This document shows positions 27,207-39,609 of a stretch of 64,000 nt of DNA, piece by piece. The position numbers and the translations under genes are program-made. Each line of letters starts with the position of its first letter. The stretch's first letter is position 1. The DNA is from Acorus gramineus (taxonomy: Eukaryota; Streptophyta; Magnoliopsida; Acorales; Acoraceae), in the NCBI GenBank assembly GCA_030737835.1, contig CM060853.1, forward strand, positions 21,200,895-21,264,894, written 5' to 3'. The notes under the pieces were generated by a model. That model searched no databases. It saw only the letters and a list, made by a program, of their open reading frames with translations, and was not told where the DNA came from.

Positions 27207-28009
27207 GTGTTGTTATACTCAGTTTTTTTATTTATGGTTTTAAATGCAGTCTCATTTATATCGTTAGTCCATCTACTCACTGTAATGAGATATATATCTC
27301 ATTTAAAATTCTTTACATTTTCTATAAGAAAAAAATAAAAAATAACCTCTTGTAAACTGCCTGAAATCCATGTAACCCCATGACTTTTCTTAAAGTCCAT
27401 ACAACCCTCTAAAAACACCTATGTAAATCCAAATAGCCCCCCAAGTTAAATTTTCGTTGGCAAATTAGAATTATTATGCGAATATTCTGTCTGGTTAATC
27501 CTAGTTGAAAACATATATAGTATACTAAAACCTCTTATAATGTGTAAAAATGCAAAAAATCATATGTAAATGATAATTTTACTCTTTCGAATGGGGTTTC
27601 ATAATCTATTTAGAAGGTTAAAATCGTCATGTACGGAGGGTTGTCCGCATTTTTAAAAAAATATAGGATTTTTTGATATACTATGTTTTTAGTCACGGTT
27701 AACAAAACGAAATACCCATAGAATATTCTTCATCTGTCAACAAATGTTTAACTCAGGGCGTTATTTGGATTTACATAAATGTTTTCAATGGGTTATATAG
27801 ACTTTAGGAAAAATCAGTGGGTAATATAAATTTCAAACAATTTATAGGGGGTTATTTGAATTTTTTTCTTTCCAAAGATGATATTATTCAATTCACTAGA
27901 ATATATATTTCGTACGTATCTCATTAGATGAGTTATATGATTTTAGAAAAAATAAAACCGTGTGTGAAGTGCATTCTAGATTATAAAATAGACAGGGTAT
28001 AACATTTTT
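27207..28009. mobile_element. MITE with 'TGTTATACTCAGTTTT' ends, interrupted by a second MITE
   Basis: Outer ends 'tgttgttatactcagttttt' and 'gggtataacattttt' are inverted. Interior parts ('ttttaaatgcagtctcattt', 'cattagatgagttatatgat') match copies near 46490-46600 and 48290-48660. In the copy near 46440-46480 the corresponding sequence is continuous, so the 540-bp palindrome at 27329-27869 was inserted into this element. Confidence 0.65.
27329..27869. mobile_element. Palindromic MITE, full copy, nested in another MITE
   Basis: Imperfect palindrome of about 540 bp. 'aaatccatgtaacccc' and 'ccaaatagccccccaagtt' on the left mirror 'actcagggcgttatttggat' and 'gggggttatttgaatttttt' on the right. 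'aatattctgtctggttaatc' mirrors 'gttaacaaaacg...gaatatt'. The same family occurs at 34519-35019 and as a half copy at 25637-25905. Confidence 0.75.
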
Positions 28010-28920
28010 CAAGTTTTTTTTCCCCTTTTATGGAAGTACGGCTATCAAACCATACACAACACCATTAACCAGTCAGTTAAATGGATCTCAATATGATCGA
28101 CATGCATGATATGAAAACATGAACTCTTGCCACTCATTAGTCTGATGAGCATGCATGTCACGCTTAGTTTGTGATATTTTCAATTGATCACCTGTCACTT
28201 GTTCATTAGAGAGGCTGATGAGATCCAATTTGACAAGCCCCGATTGATCTATCATAAAGGGCAAAAGAGAGGATATTTTCATCATCCCACACACAAGAAA
28301 CATCATGGTTATCACAAACTCCATGCAATTCAAAAAAGAAAAAAAAAAAGGAAGAAAAGATCAGAACCACCTCCCATGACCTAAGTAGCTGCTACCACCA
28401 CGAATACTTAAAAGGTCACTCGCAGGGGGGGGACCACCTTCTGATCCCCTCACAAGTGATTCCAAAACATTGATTATAGATCACCCAAAACACCAAAACA
28501 AGCTTTATTGGAAAATCTGTTGGCCAAGTCACTCTTTCATAATCATAATCATGGTTAGCCCTTAAAACACTCTTTGCACGTGTCAACCACCGATCACAGA
28601 CGCCACCGCTGAAAACCTTTGCCCCTGTTTGAATGATCTGGAATAGGCGTGGAATAGGATGAAATAAATATGAATAAGTCTATTTTTTATATATAAAAAA
28701 AAAAGAAAAAAAAGTATGAATATGTCATAAAGCATTTTTGTTTATCCTTTTGACTGACTTTACAGTCAAGTTGGAAAGGTTATTTCGACTTGTTTGTTCC
28801 AGTCCCATAAAAAATTCTTTCAAATAAGTGGATATATATACATTCGCGTGAAAGCATTTTTGTTTTCATGGCTTATATTAGTGGATATATTTATATTAGA
28901 ATATGAGTGAATGAGTTGAT
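28010..28920. other. Intergenic DNA
   Basis: No gene recognised. Near 28620-28690, 'gcccctgtttgaatgatctgg' and 'ggaataggatgaaataa' look like one end of a MITE related to the 21699 family, which may continue beyond the SINE at 28923. Confidence 0.45.
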
Positions 28921-28922
28921 AT

Positions 28923-29125
28923 GTCCATAGTGGTTATAGTACAACGGTTCATGACTTATCTATGAAATTAAAGAGTATGTCTTGGTATCGAGTCTTGGCG
29001 CTGAGTATTGACAAAAATTAAAAAAATTTATGTAGGATTGAGGTACACAGGCGAATGTAGTCTACCCAGCTCGACTGAAAGGGCAGGTACGGGAGGCCCC
29101 TCCGATATTCAAAAAAAAAAAAAAA
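28923..29125 (+). mobile_element. Probable tRNA-derived SINE
   Basis: About 200 bp with an A-box-like 'tggttatagtacaacgg' (28931-28947), a B-box-like 'ggtatcgagtc' (28984-28994) and a 3' A-run (29110-29124) after 'cccctccgatattc'. This layout is that of a pol III SINE. I could not find convincing target duplications. Confidence 0.6.
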
Positions 29126-29460
29126 TTTGAATAAATTTGTATTAGTATTCCAAGTCTATTATAGAATTGTGTTTTTCTATTCAATTTATTTTACTTGTAT
29201 ATGAAGGTCCACATATTAAATCATTTGTCATCAACTCTTATAAATCAGATGACCGACATATCAAATTATTTTTTTCATCTTTTATAATCCTTATTGGCGT
29301 CTTATTCACTTACTATTCATTTTTAATCCACAACTTATCTATGATCAACCAAACAGTAAGAATTGTATCATTACATTTTTTAATGTAAATAATTAAAAAT
29401 ACAATCAAATAAAAAACAAATTATTCATTAGTTATATTAGAATAGTTATGGAGAGAGGAT
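29126..29460 (-). mobile_element. MITE copy of the 21699 family, reverse orientation
   Basis: The reverse complement reads 'gtgaataagacgccaataag', 'tataaaagatgaaaaaa' and 'ttataagagttgatgacaaa', closely following the body of the 21699-22133 element. Ends are not clean, perhaps because the SINE landed at or in it. Confidence 0.6.
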
Positions 29461-30769
29461 GAAAATTAGATTCTTCCCTCTACAATTAATTATCTATGTA
29501 TGTCATTACTCAAACAAGAGTTTTGAATATCTGTCCCAGAGAAACGTATGTACATGTGAAGTTAAGATTATAGTGACATTAATTCCAACTCGATCTCTCC
29601 TAGCAGAAAAGTGTGTTAAAAGCCTCTCTTTCATTGCTTTTTATGTTGCGGTTTTAACAAGTAAAAACAAACTTACAATAACTTTAATAGCCCACATTAT
29701 TTTTTTGTTTCTTGTACAAAGCAATTAATTAATATACACTTTTTTGTCAGATTATATAACGGTGTGTATACATTGTTTAGTGTCTACAAACAAATCCGAC
29801 ATCAAAACCCATATGGTCCAGCCTAAACCTATGTTCACTGGTGAAATAGTATTATATTTATGATATATCTTCCAAAAAGAAAAATTTGCTTATGCCTCTA
29901 TCCAAATGGTATATATCTTAATAAATTGTTATATTTAGTCTTATTTACAACAATTTGTAAAATATTAAAGTAGTGTTTTGAAATAAGTTTGTAAAACAAT
30001 TTCTCACTTATAGGTAGCATTTGACCGTGCAGAGTGGGATACCGTGATCCAAAAACATTGTTTTCATGCGTTGTTAAATACAAAAGAAATGCCTTCCACT
30101 GCCACCACCCCTAAAACGCTGACGCTGAATTTTCGTTTGGATGGAAGGTAGCGTTTTGCCGTGTTTTCAAACGCAAATTCCACTCTAACGCGGTCTCAAA
30201 TGAGCCTTTAAAGTTGTTTTTTAAATGAGCTTTTTAAAAAACATATTTACTGTTAGATTTTAGAGAAATTGTTTTTATGGTTTCTTCAAAGTTAGAATTG
30301 CTAAATACATTTGAAAATGTGTATAGATTAATAGCTAGGTATAATCCATGTAAAACATAATCTCCAATAGCTGCCTAAGAACCACTTTATTCATAGTAAA
30401 TACTAAACTGTGATTGATCCATCCGAATAGCACTGCATCATGTTCATCCAACGTGATGACATCACATATGAGACATAATCCCAACGGTTAGGATTATATG
30501 TTTAGCTGTCAGGGAGATGTTTTGGATTATTTATTTGGAAAGATCTCTGGCATTTTCGATTTCTTTTAAGTGTTGTACAAGGTGGAGAGGCCAACTAAGA
30601 CAACTAGAAGAATGAATTGGAAAGTTGCATTAAATTTAATTAATGGAGGGGAGAGAGAGAGGTGGGTGTGTTTTAGAGAAGGGAATGTAACCGCCCCTTT
30701 CCATGTGCAACTCCATTGTCAACTCTCTCTCATTGTAGACGCATCTCACGCAAAGTCATTATCCTGTAT
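29461..30769. other. Intergenic DNA
   Basis: AT-rich. A GC-richer stretch at about 30000-30215 ('gaccgtgcagagtgggatac', 'ggtagcgttttgccgtgttt') resembles the ends of a small inverted-repeat element, but I could not fix its limits. No gene. Confidence 0.45.
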
Positions 30770-30957
30770 CAGTATTGGATTACATCGGGTTTTATAAAAG
30801 ACGTGTCATCTTACATATTTTAACATTTGAATATTATGTAATTTTGAACACATGTCAATTCTTCAGTATTGGATTACATCGGGTTTTATAAAAGATGTGT
30901 CATCTTACATATTTTAACATTTGAATATTATGTAATTTTGAGCACATGTCAATTCTT
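30770..30957. repeat. 94-bp two-copy tandem duplication
   Basis: Copies at 30770-30863 and 30864-30957 differ at two bases. The unit begins 'cagtattggattacatcggg'. It is not part of a longer array. Confidence 0.95.
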
Positions 30958-31942
30958 CATTGGAGATATAAATACTGATTGGATCACATCTAAGAGAGGA
31001 GTGACTTGGTATCCAAGTGTTCTCTCACTCACTCCAAGCTTTCCTATAAGGATTTCATTGTATAAGCTGGACTTCATAACATTCACACATAAAAATAAAA
31101 GCTTATATTTGCAAGTGGACAATGTGTGGAAGCTGTACCAACATTAACAACATTTCAAATTGAAATGGATCAGATAGTGACACAGACGTGCGAGAACTTC
31201 AATGGAGATGAGTTTTGAGTACAGTTGTGTCCAAGCAAGACTGGAAGTTACACTTAATTTATTCTTTTCCAGTTTCAATGAAAGGGTTTGGAGAGTTGTA
31301 TTGTAAAAGATAACTATAGAACCTGATCCAGGATAACTTCATTTGATTTTTACAAGTTTTCTTTTTTGTTCTTTTCTGGTGCTGGTGGAGAAAGCAAGGT
31401 TTCCCCCAACTCGATCTCTGTAGTTAATGAAACAATACACAACCAAACGAGATGGGATAAAAAAGAGATTGAAATTATCACAATCTCATACATTTTTCAT
31501 GAGAAATAATTACAAGTCAGTCTTCTACTGAAGACTACCAATAACTGGTAGATATTTCTATATTATGTGGGAGACATTAATTATGATAATGTATTGATGT
31601 ATATAATACCAGAATTTCAGAATAATTGACATATAGACCAAGTAACAAGAGAATATGCACAAGAAGCCCTCACTCACTCACTTTTCGTGAACGCAAGGGA
31701 ACCTCCTCTCCAATCAAAACACACCAACAACAACCCAACAACACAAAAAAAAAAAAATAAAAAGAAGAAGTCTTTCTTTGCTTTCATGTGAAATATATAA
31801 TTAAAAAAAAAAACACATTGTGAACTTAAAAAGAATCCAAAGAATGAATAATCACAAAGTAATTCTGAATTACAGTTCACAATCCCACCCCCAATATAAC
31901 AATAATGAATAACAATCATAAAAAAAAAAAAAAAACTAAAAA
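30958..31942. other. Intergenic DNA downstream of the zinc-finger gene
   Basis: Includes the likely 3'UTR of the minus-strand zinc-finger gene (about 31650-31942, with A-runs). No other gene recognised. Confidence 0.5.
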
Positions 31943-32701
31943 TCAGTAGTGACAATCCACAAGAGCCGCCGCCGAGAATACAAAGGCGGCGGCCGTGGGC
32001 GGCGGCAGTGGCGGCAGAGACGGCTTCACGAACTCCCGATCGTCATCGGACGGCGCGGGCAGGTTGAGGTCCAAAGACAGCACCTTTTTTGCGTGTTCTT
32101 GCGATTCCGGTCCGGGGATCTGTCGGTGCCGCCTCATGTGGCCGCCGAGGGCCTGTCCCGACGAGAATTCCGAGCCACAGATGGAACAACAGTGGACCCT
32201 CGACGACTTGATGTTGTTGGTGTTGTTGAATTGGGTGGTGGGGATAGCGGTCGACAGAGACAGAGAGGTTTCGTCTTCTGCGGCGACGGCGAAGATTGGG
32301 TGTTTGGTGTTCTCATCGGACGATGACGATGGCGCGAGCCTCGGCTTCTTGTGACTGGCACGGTGGCCGCCGAGGGCTTGAAAGGATGGGAAGGACTTGT
32401 TGCATGTCTTGCACTCGTATGGGTGGTGCAGACCTGGCTCTGCCTGTCGACGATTGTTGTTGTTGTTGGTGGTGGTGGTGATGGGTCCGCGGGCGAGGAG
32501 GATGAGACAGTGGGCCATGTCTTCCTCCTCCTCTGTGACGTTGCCGGCGGAGGAGGAGGCAGAGGAGGTTGGGTTGTTACCAGCGTCTCCGCCGCCGCTG
32601 GATGAGCTTGTGGTGGTGGTGCGAAGGAGGAGTCTTTGCCTCTTGGTTCTCTTCTTCTTCACTAATTGATGATGACCCATGACTTCTTCTGGGCTTTCCA
32701 T
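31943..32701 (-). CDS. C2H2 zinc-finger repressor, C1-2i (ZAT5-like)
   Basis: Intronless, 252 aa, a nuclear DNA-binding repressor of the type that controls stress or developmental genes. In order: basic KKKRTKRQR (15-23, probable nuclear signal); acidic L-box-like EEEEDMAHCLILLARG (57-72); finger 1 C97-C100-H113-H117 with QALGGH; finger 2 C172-C175-H188-H192 with QALGGH; EAR repression motif LSLDLNLP (208-215) near the C-terminus. The KRTKRQR plus EEDMA.CLILLA combination resembles ZAT5 more than ZAT10/ZAT12; the exact orthologue is uncertain. Poly-Ser, poly-Thr/Asn and Pro/Ala low-complexity tracts separate the domains. A TATA box and a CT tract lie upstream. Confidence 0.95.
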   Translation of the reverse strand: MESPEEVMGHHQLVKKKRTKRQRLLLRTTTTSSSSGGGDAGNNPTSSASSSAGNVTEEEEDMAHCLILLARGPITTTTNNNNNRRQAEPGLHHPYECKTCNKSFPSFQALGGHRASHKKPRLAPSSSSDENTKHPIFAVAAEDETSLSLSTAIPTTQFNNTNNIKSSRVHCCSICGSEFSSGQALGGHMRRHRQIPGPESQEHAKKVLSLDLNLPAPSDDDREFVKPSLPPLPPPTAAAFVFSAAALVDCHY

Positions 32702-32722
32702 GCTTTCTTGCTCTGTTTTCTT

Positions 32723-32724
<2 letters not shown>

Positions 32725-32755
<31 letters not shown>
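32725..32755 (-). repeat. AG/CT microsatellite in the zinc-finger gene leader
   Basis: Over 14 AG units on the plus strand, reading CT on the transcribed strand, 24 bp upstream of the start codon. Confidence 0.9.
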
Positions 32756-32756
<1 letters not shown>

Positions 32757-32803
32757 GGATATTATGAGAAGATGTTGTGAGGGGTGTGTGTGTGGGTGTG
32801 GGG

Positions 32804-32811
32804 TTTATATA
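32804..32811 (-). promoter_or_regulatory. TATA box of the zinc-finger gene
   Basis: TATATAAA on the minus strand about 103 bp before the ATG. This would place transcription start around 32775 and the CT tract inside the 5'UTR. Confidence 0.65.
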
Positions 32812-34518
32812 TGATAATGAATGGAGTCAAAAAGCCGCCCAATTGTGAAACAGTTGCCTTGAATAAGTCCGCCCCTAAATCTCTTACGTTTCCAACTTTA
32901 AAAGCTCTTTTATTTTGCTGTACACACCTCTTTCACATGTAATTTTTAATTAGAGCGATTGTTACACGCAGTGTGCATAGACATTTTCGTAAACAGTTCA
33001 TATATTTTCTTAACCATCCAATAAAATATAAATCTTCTTAGATACGATTTTAATTTTTTTATATTTTTAATAAAAATGGATCCATTTGAATCCATTTAAT
33101 ACGTTACGAAGCGACAAGCTTCATCAAAATATATATGAGTTAATATTTAAAAAAAAAAAAGTAAACATGTGCATACTGTGGAACTGTCTAATAGATTCTT
33201 CCTAATGTTGTTCTTTATTTAGAATTAATAGGGGTGGGGGGTGGGGTTGGTTTAACAGGGTGAGGTGGGGAGTGAAAGGGGGGGTTGTATATTATAACTG
33301 AAATATGTCCATATTTGAAGAGTGGACACTCATAATTAAGAGCCACTGAAGATTATGTATGTTGTTGCAAGTAGCCAATGAAGGGCCGTTTCACAACAGT
33401 TAAAAAAGGGTGGGAGGGGGCCACGATAAAGTCATGCCACACCTCATAAACTCGATTTTTATGTTATAAAAATAGTGTGTGTGAGAGTGAGAGAGAGATT
33501 TGAGGGGGTGTGTTGAGGGAGAGATTCGGTTGGCTTTGAAGCAAAACCAAACGATTCTCTGCTTTTCATAGCCTGCAACCACGCAATTTGCGCTTCCCCT
33601 TTCAAATTCTCTCTTTTTTAAAATTTTTTTTTTTTTAATGGGATGTAAAATGAGATTTGTGATAAAATCAGAGAACACTCTATCCGTTCCTTATTTTTAA
33701 AATTTATTTACATTCATGTATATGATACGTGATATGTTTTTAGTTACGTATCAGTTTTCTCATAGATATTAACCAATTGAATTATATTTTATACTAATGT
33801 GTGCATATATATTTATATAAACACAAATAAAACAAAAAAATTGATATTTCAAACAAAAATTGTTTGTATGTGAAATTTGTGCTTCATCACAAAGCTTTGG
33901 TAAGAACTTTGATACAACCAGTATAACACAGTTATACTCTAATTTTTTATTTTTTTACATTTTTAATCTTCATTTTTTCAAAATTCCCCTATTTTTAGCT
34001 CTCTCACTTGCAAAAGAATAACCAAGTCAAAAGTCTCTCATATTCATATTAATAATTAATAACTCCACCACCCAAAAACAAGTATTTTTTTCATTCACTG
34101 ACAAGTAACCCAAATACCCTATCTGTATGAATAATGAAATTAAATGAAAGGAAGGGTACATAATGTACATATATATCTAAGATTATGTATATATATAAAA
34201 ATAATAATGGTAGGTCAATGGGAGAGGGGGGTGGAGATTCTTAGCGTAACGAATGATTGGTTGGTTGTGTGAAGCACGAAAGGCAACGCCAGCACTGAAA
34301 GGCTTTAGGTGGTGGAAGGAAAGCAAGGCATTTCGGTTGGTGGAGGATGGCTTCCTCTTATCCCTCACTAAACACACCTCAATCAAACACACTTAGCTTG
34401 TCCCCTCCCCACAATTGTTTTTTAATTTCCTAATCAACTTATGTACCTGATAGGCTTCATAATTCCTCGAAAATAGTGGGTCAAACTATAGAACACAACT
34501 AATATTACTTTGGGAATT
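32812..34518. other. Upstream region of the zinc-finger gene and intergenic DNA
   Basis: About 32953-33215 carries 'gattgttacacgcagtgtgc' and 'catgtgcatactgtggaact' and resembles the 'gttacac' MITE family (60066-60331). G-rich stretches at 33230-33290 and a GA tract at 33480-33500 follow. No gene recognised. Confidence 0.45.
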
Positions 34519-35019
34519 AAAAATCCAAATAAACCCTCCCCCCCCCCCCCCTCTTGATAATAAACTGTTTGAAATCTATGTAATCCCTTGAAAACGCCTA
34601 TATAAATCTAAATATTTCGCTTACATAAGATTATTATGTGAATATTCTATCTGATTAATCCTGGTTGAAAATATAATATACTAAAAACCTCTTACAATGT
34701 ATTAAAAATGTAAAAAATCTTTCGTAAGTAATTATTTTACCCATCTGGATAGGGTTTTATAATCTATCCTGAGGGGTAACATTGTCATATACATAAAGTT
34801 TTCTGCATTTTTAACAAACGGTAGATGATTTTTGATATACTGTGTTTTCAATCAGGATCAACAAAATGAAAATATTCACAGAATATTCATTATCTGTCAA
34901 CGAGAATTTAATTTAGAGAGTTACTTGGATTTACATGGGTGTTTTCAAGGGATTACATGAACTTTAGAAAAGTCAGGGGGTTGACTTTAAGCTGTTTTAA
35001 AGGGATTATTTGGATTTTT
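34519..35019. mobile_element. Palindromic MITE, second full copy
   Basis: Ends 'aaaaatccaaataaaccc' and 'gggattatttggattttt' are inverted, and the body matches 27329-27869 ('gaatattctatctgattaat', 'ttgatatactgtgttttcaa'). A poly-C run occurs at about 34539-34551. Confidence 0.75.
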
Positions 35020-38000
35020 CCTTGTTATCTTAGAAGTACACCATTTGGATCCACATTTAGACAAATCCTGTGGTTTAAAACGCTACATCCAAACCTCTCT
35101 TCCATGTGTTTTCTTTGTAAAAAATTTCTAACCACATATTCAAACATGATCTTAATTAGCTCATATCAGTATTAATTAACCTAAATAACATATTCTGAAA
35201 ATATGAGGGTCAATGCAAGAATTATCATCACCAGCAAGATTCGACCTAGAGTCTTCTTTTATCACTCAACCAGAGACCTGCGGACAATGTATTCTCTAAC
35301 TTGATTAGTTAATGATGCACACCTGTTAAGATAGACTTGAATAGGACATCAAATGGTACGCATCACCTCCCACGTCAGTCACCCACTTTTAACTTATTTT
35401 TTTTCTTTATTTCACATAGACCTAACTTGTGAGCCACACATGCCCAAACAACAAGTTTGTTGCAACAAGAGTGGCTCAGGAAGAACAAAAGAAAACAATA
35501 AAAATAAAAAAGCACACACACCGTTATAAAACAAGAAAGTCTACTTAATGTCAATAATAATAATAATAATACAAAAGGTCTACTTAGTGAACCTTCTCCA
35601 TGACTTGGCCCCAATCATTTCTTTGCTTCTATTGTTGGATTTGGGGTTGGCGTGGTGTATGGAGACAATCACTTCTTTCTTTATAATTAATTCCTTTCTT
35701 CACCTGTGCTTCCTGTGATTGAAAAAATTTGGGAGTGATATATGGCTGTTCATGTGATTCTCCATAGCCATGCCATGTGATGGGGGTTGGGAATGGTAGC
35801 ATTGGCAAGCAAAGAACAAAAAAGAATTAAACAAAAAAAATGAGAGTTTCACGTGCATGCCTTCTTACATAAAATTTTCACATGTGTTGATGAAATACAT
35901 GCTTAGATGAATGACACGTGTCCATATAAGAGCATGTATTAGATTTTCATTCAAAATTTTATAATTGATGAAATGTTTTTAATTGTATAATGGACATGTG
36001 TCATCTATCAAAGTAAGTATTAACATGAAAAATTTTCCCTTCTTGTATTCCCTAATGTATACTTTGATTTTTTTTTAGTATATGCTTTATTTAATAAATC
36101 ATATATTTTTCATTAAAAGTTTGACATATACACTTAACATAAAAACAGAAAATCATGTGTTGTCACTACGCAGAAACAATGCATGTAATGGTGTCCAAAT
36201 AAAGAAGAGCAAATAATAAATAAAAAAATGGTAGAGAAAACAACGTGTGATGCACACTGACAACAGTGATGTTACTAGTATGCATTGTGGACTTTGTTTT
36301 TTCAATTTATGGAATTTATATTTTGCTAGTGCTACTGCTACTCCACACCTTTTAGTAGTTCACTTCATCTGATCCATTGTTGTTGACCTTCAATTTTGGC
36401 TGTGCCAATCAATGCTTTTCTAAGTCCATGGTCATTTTTATTATTATTATGTGATGATGACAACCACATCCAACCACATCTTTTTTAAATTAAGGTCTCC
36501 TCCTCCATCCAATCTACCCAAAAAAAAAAAAAAAAGTTGTGGAATGGAGATTCTTTGGAAGGTGAAAAAAAAAATTCCTACAGTGGCAGATCCAAGAAAG
36601 AATGGTTGAGAGAGCATTCAGTGAGATCCCTGTGTATTTCCACTTGCAATTCTAAAGGGTATAAAATGAAGGGAAATCACATGGAGTGAATTGTTTGTTA
36701 AACAAAAATGAACCAAACTCTGATTAACAATGATATATAATTTTATTGGTGGTGGTACTAGTGGTAGTGGCATGGGTGTAGTGTGTGATAGTGGGAGAGA
36801 GCAATGTTTTTGTTTGAAATATAATGCCATTTTGGGAGGGAGCTGCAACTAATTATGTAATGTGTTGTGTTTGTAGGAGATGTGAAATCAAAACAAACCA
36901 CCTTTTTAGACAATGATATGACACCCACTCCACCCAAGATTAGGTCCCCTCCTTCCTCTACTTTCCCACACACACTCCTCACTCAAAAACACATCTTCTC
37001 TCACTCACCTCACATTTTATCTCCCCCCAAATTATGAATTGTTCTTGGCCAGGATATCCAACACGTGATAATGTTGAATTGATTGGGTCTACATTTTGTT
37101 TAGCACTATCATACTCAGTCTTGCATACAATCTAGTGTATAACTATATTTCTTTTAGCTAGATATATGTTTCGTTATATGAAAACCTATGATTTTTTATT
37201 TCTATTTAACAGGATATATATTATACATTAACAAATGTACATGCTTCACGAAATATATACCTTAACAAAAGAATTTTCCTAAAATCAAGAATCCACAGAT
37301 TTCAGTGGGCAGGCAATTCCATCATGTTTGTGGTTATCATAATCCCATTTTGGGTGGATTTGGCAACAGAGGGTGGTATTACATGGTTATGAATAGAGAA
37401 CTATATATTGCATCATCATATATGTACTAGTGTTAAATGCCCATCTGTGTAGTAAGCTCTTGGTGGTGAGTCCATCACATTAATTTATTCTGGTCCCATA
37501 ATGTGAAACCCATTATAACAACAACAAAAAAAAAACAAAAAAAAAAACAAATTATATGACCTAATTTCATGACCTAATCACAAATTATATGACCTAATGA
37601 CAAAGCAAAAAAACAACAAAAAAAAAAGGGAAAAAAAAAAGAAAGAATTTCATGACCTAATCACAAATTATATTTATCATTATCTTGTTATGAAGAACAA
37701 AAAAAAAACAAGAAGATCTCCATCTAACCAGGGAAACAGTTTACACTTCCTATCTTTACCAGTCAGATATCTTCAAAAGATATTCAACTGAACCTTCCTT
37801 TTCTTAATTCCAACCTACTCCACCTAATAAGTTTAGGTGGATTGCCTGCCCAGTATAAGGTTATAGATTATCATAAAAATATGACTGTTAGATATTATGC
37901 ACATGGGCAGCCATGTGTTTCTAAATAACTATCAAATAATAGGAAGTTTCATATATAACTTCAAATATTAGGAACTCGGACTCACAAAATGGCATGTCCC

Positions 38001-38387
38001 AACTTATTCCACTTGCTTTTATTTGTTAGTTGTGTTGAAATAGGAGAGCAGTCTCTATTTGTGTGCGAATTACTTGTTTCTATGCTATGCATGAGAACAA
38101 GTCTATTCTGTGCAGGTTTTTTTGTTTTTTTTTTTAAATACACGATTTTTTTATGGGTTTGCTGTTCCTAGGAAAAGAGAAAAAGAACCTCACTAGTAAT
38201 GAGAGCACCTTTAACTTATTTTAAAATTCTTAGCATTTTATCATTCATGAGGAATCACATTCTCTCCATCTTTTCAATGTGGATATCACATTGGCAGATT
38301 GGCTTGGTTGCCTTGTGACCAAGAGTCACACATGTTAATTTATAGTCAATTATCCTTGGAATCTTGATATCATAGAAAAATATTAAA
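35020..38387. other. Intergenic DNA, 3.4 kb
   Basis: No gene recognised. 37564-37590 and 37647-37673 repeat 'atttcatgacctaatcacaa' (27 bp). At about 36950-37030, a CT/CA-rich stretch ('cctcactcaaaaacacatct') looks like a leader, but no coding exon follows. A-rich simple sequence at 37525-37650. No known miRNA sequence was recognised. Confidence 0.5.
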
Positions 38388-38886
38388 AAGGGTTAAAACA
38401 TCCAAAGTCTTCACAAACTTGGATGATCCTATATAAGTTCTTATCAAAGTTGGGACGGACGTACAAGTTCTTGAAAACTCACAAAAACTCATATACATCC
38501 CTGGTTTCAACAAAAATTAATACTAACTTAACATATCCTACTTAACTTTAACCTATAATCATGAAATGATTAAATCATCTTCAAATTTTTAATCATTTTC
38601 AATCAATATCTCAATGGAAATGAAGAAACATAAAAAGTCTTACAAAGATAATCTGATCTTTGCATGGACTAATTTATTTTTATAATTATTTATGGAGACT
38701 ATAATGTCTACATAATTACATGGTGATAAAATATTCTATCAATTTTGAATGAAATTTTAACTGGAGGATGATAATCAGGTTTTTGTGAATTTTCAGGAAC
38801 TCATGTGTCTGCTCTAATTTTCACAGGAACTTATATAGGATTATCTATGTTTGCAGGGATACAGATGTCTATAACCCTATTAAAAA
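38388..38886. mobile_element. Foldback MITE of about 500 bp
   Basis: The left arm 'aagggttaaaacatccaaag', 'gatcctatataagttctt', 'ttgaaaactcacaaaaactc' pairs with the right arm 'tttttgtgaattttcaggaa', 'aacttatataggattatc', 'acagatgtctataaccct'. The centre is AT-rich. No ORF. Confidence 0.75.
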
Positions 38887-39014
38887 ACGTTTCTCATAAA
38901 TTTGCATGTACATAGATACAAATGTATATGGGTACATGAATACTGCTCATGTACAATACAAGTAAATGAGTACATGCCCCCCCCCCCCCCAACACCTGGC
39001 GAGAATAAGGAAGA

Positions 39015-39495
39015 ATACATAAGAATAGCCCAAAAAAACTATTTTTTTTGCTATAATAAACCCCGATAGTTATGTCTGAATAAACTAGGATAATGCTTAA
39101 TAATTATTATAAAGAAATGTTAGAATTGTTCATCAGAGCTTATCTATGTCAACGGATAAAAATATCCTTCTCTTTCATTTTAAAAAATTTATCTTACTTA
39201 ACAATCTCACACAGATTCTGAAAACTGTCACATCTATCAAATCAATCATACATCTCTCACACTATTCCTATAGGGTATAGTTGTCATTTAAAGTCATAAA
39301 CTTTTATTTATCCCTTATTAACCAATTATCATCATTTTATCTAAGGTGAACCAAACAACATAAAAGTCATTTTTTAAGTTTCCTAATGAAAATAACAGGA
39401 AAAACAATCAAACAAAAATTTGCTTTTTCAGTCTGGATTGTTATCCATCTCAATATAGCTATCAGAAGCAAATAACCTAATATCACACCTACTAG
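39015..39495. repeat. Dispersed repeat, copy 2
   Basis: Second copy of the 2865-3270 repeat, slightly longer. It ends at 'taacctaatatcacacctac', followed by a G-run. Confidence 0.75.
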
Positions 39496-39609
39496 GGGGG
39501 GGGGGTTTAATAATTATAATAAGATATCTAACTATATATAACTATACTAGTGAAATAAGTCTTTTTATTTTATTGTATTTTTATTTATTCTCGTTGAAAA
39601 ACATAATAA

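Noticed and set aside
31949..32669. Several plus-strand ORFs opposite the zinc-finger gene
   Set aside because: Low-complexity shadows of Ser/Thr/Asn repeats; the minus frame has two intact zinc fingers and an EAR motif.
22769..39510. Poly-C/poly-G runs (near 22770, 34540, 38980, 39497)
   Set aside because: Homopolymers of about 10-13 bases; possibly length errors. No G-quadruplex-type multi-run arrangement was seen, so no function is claimed.
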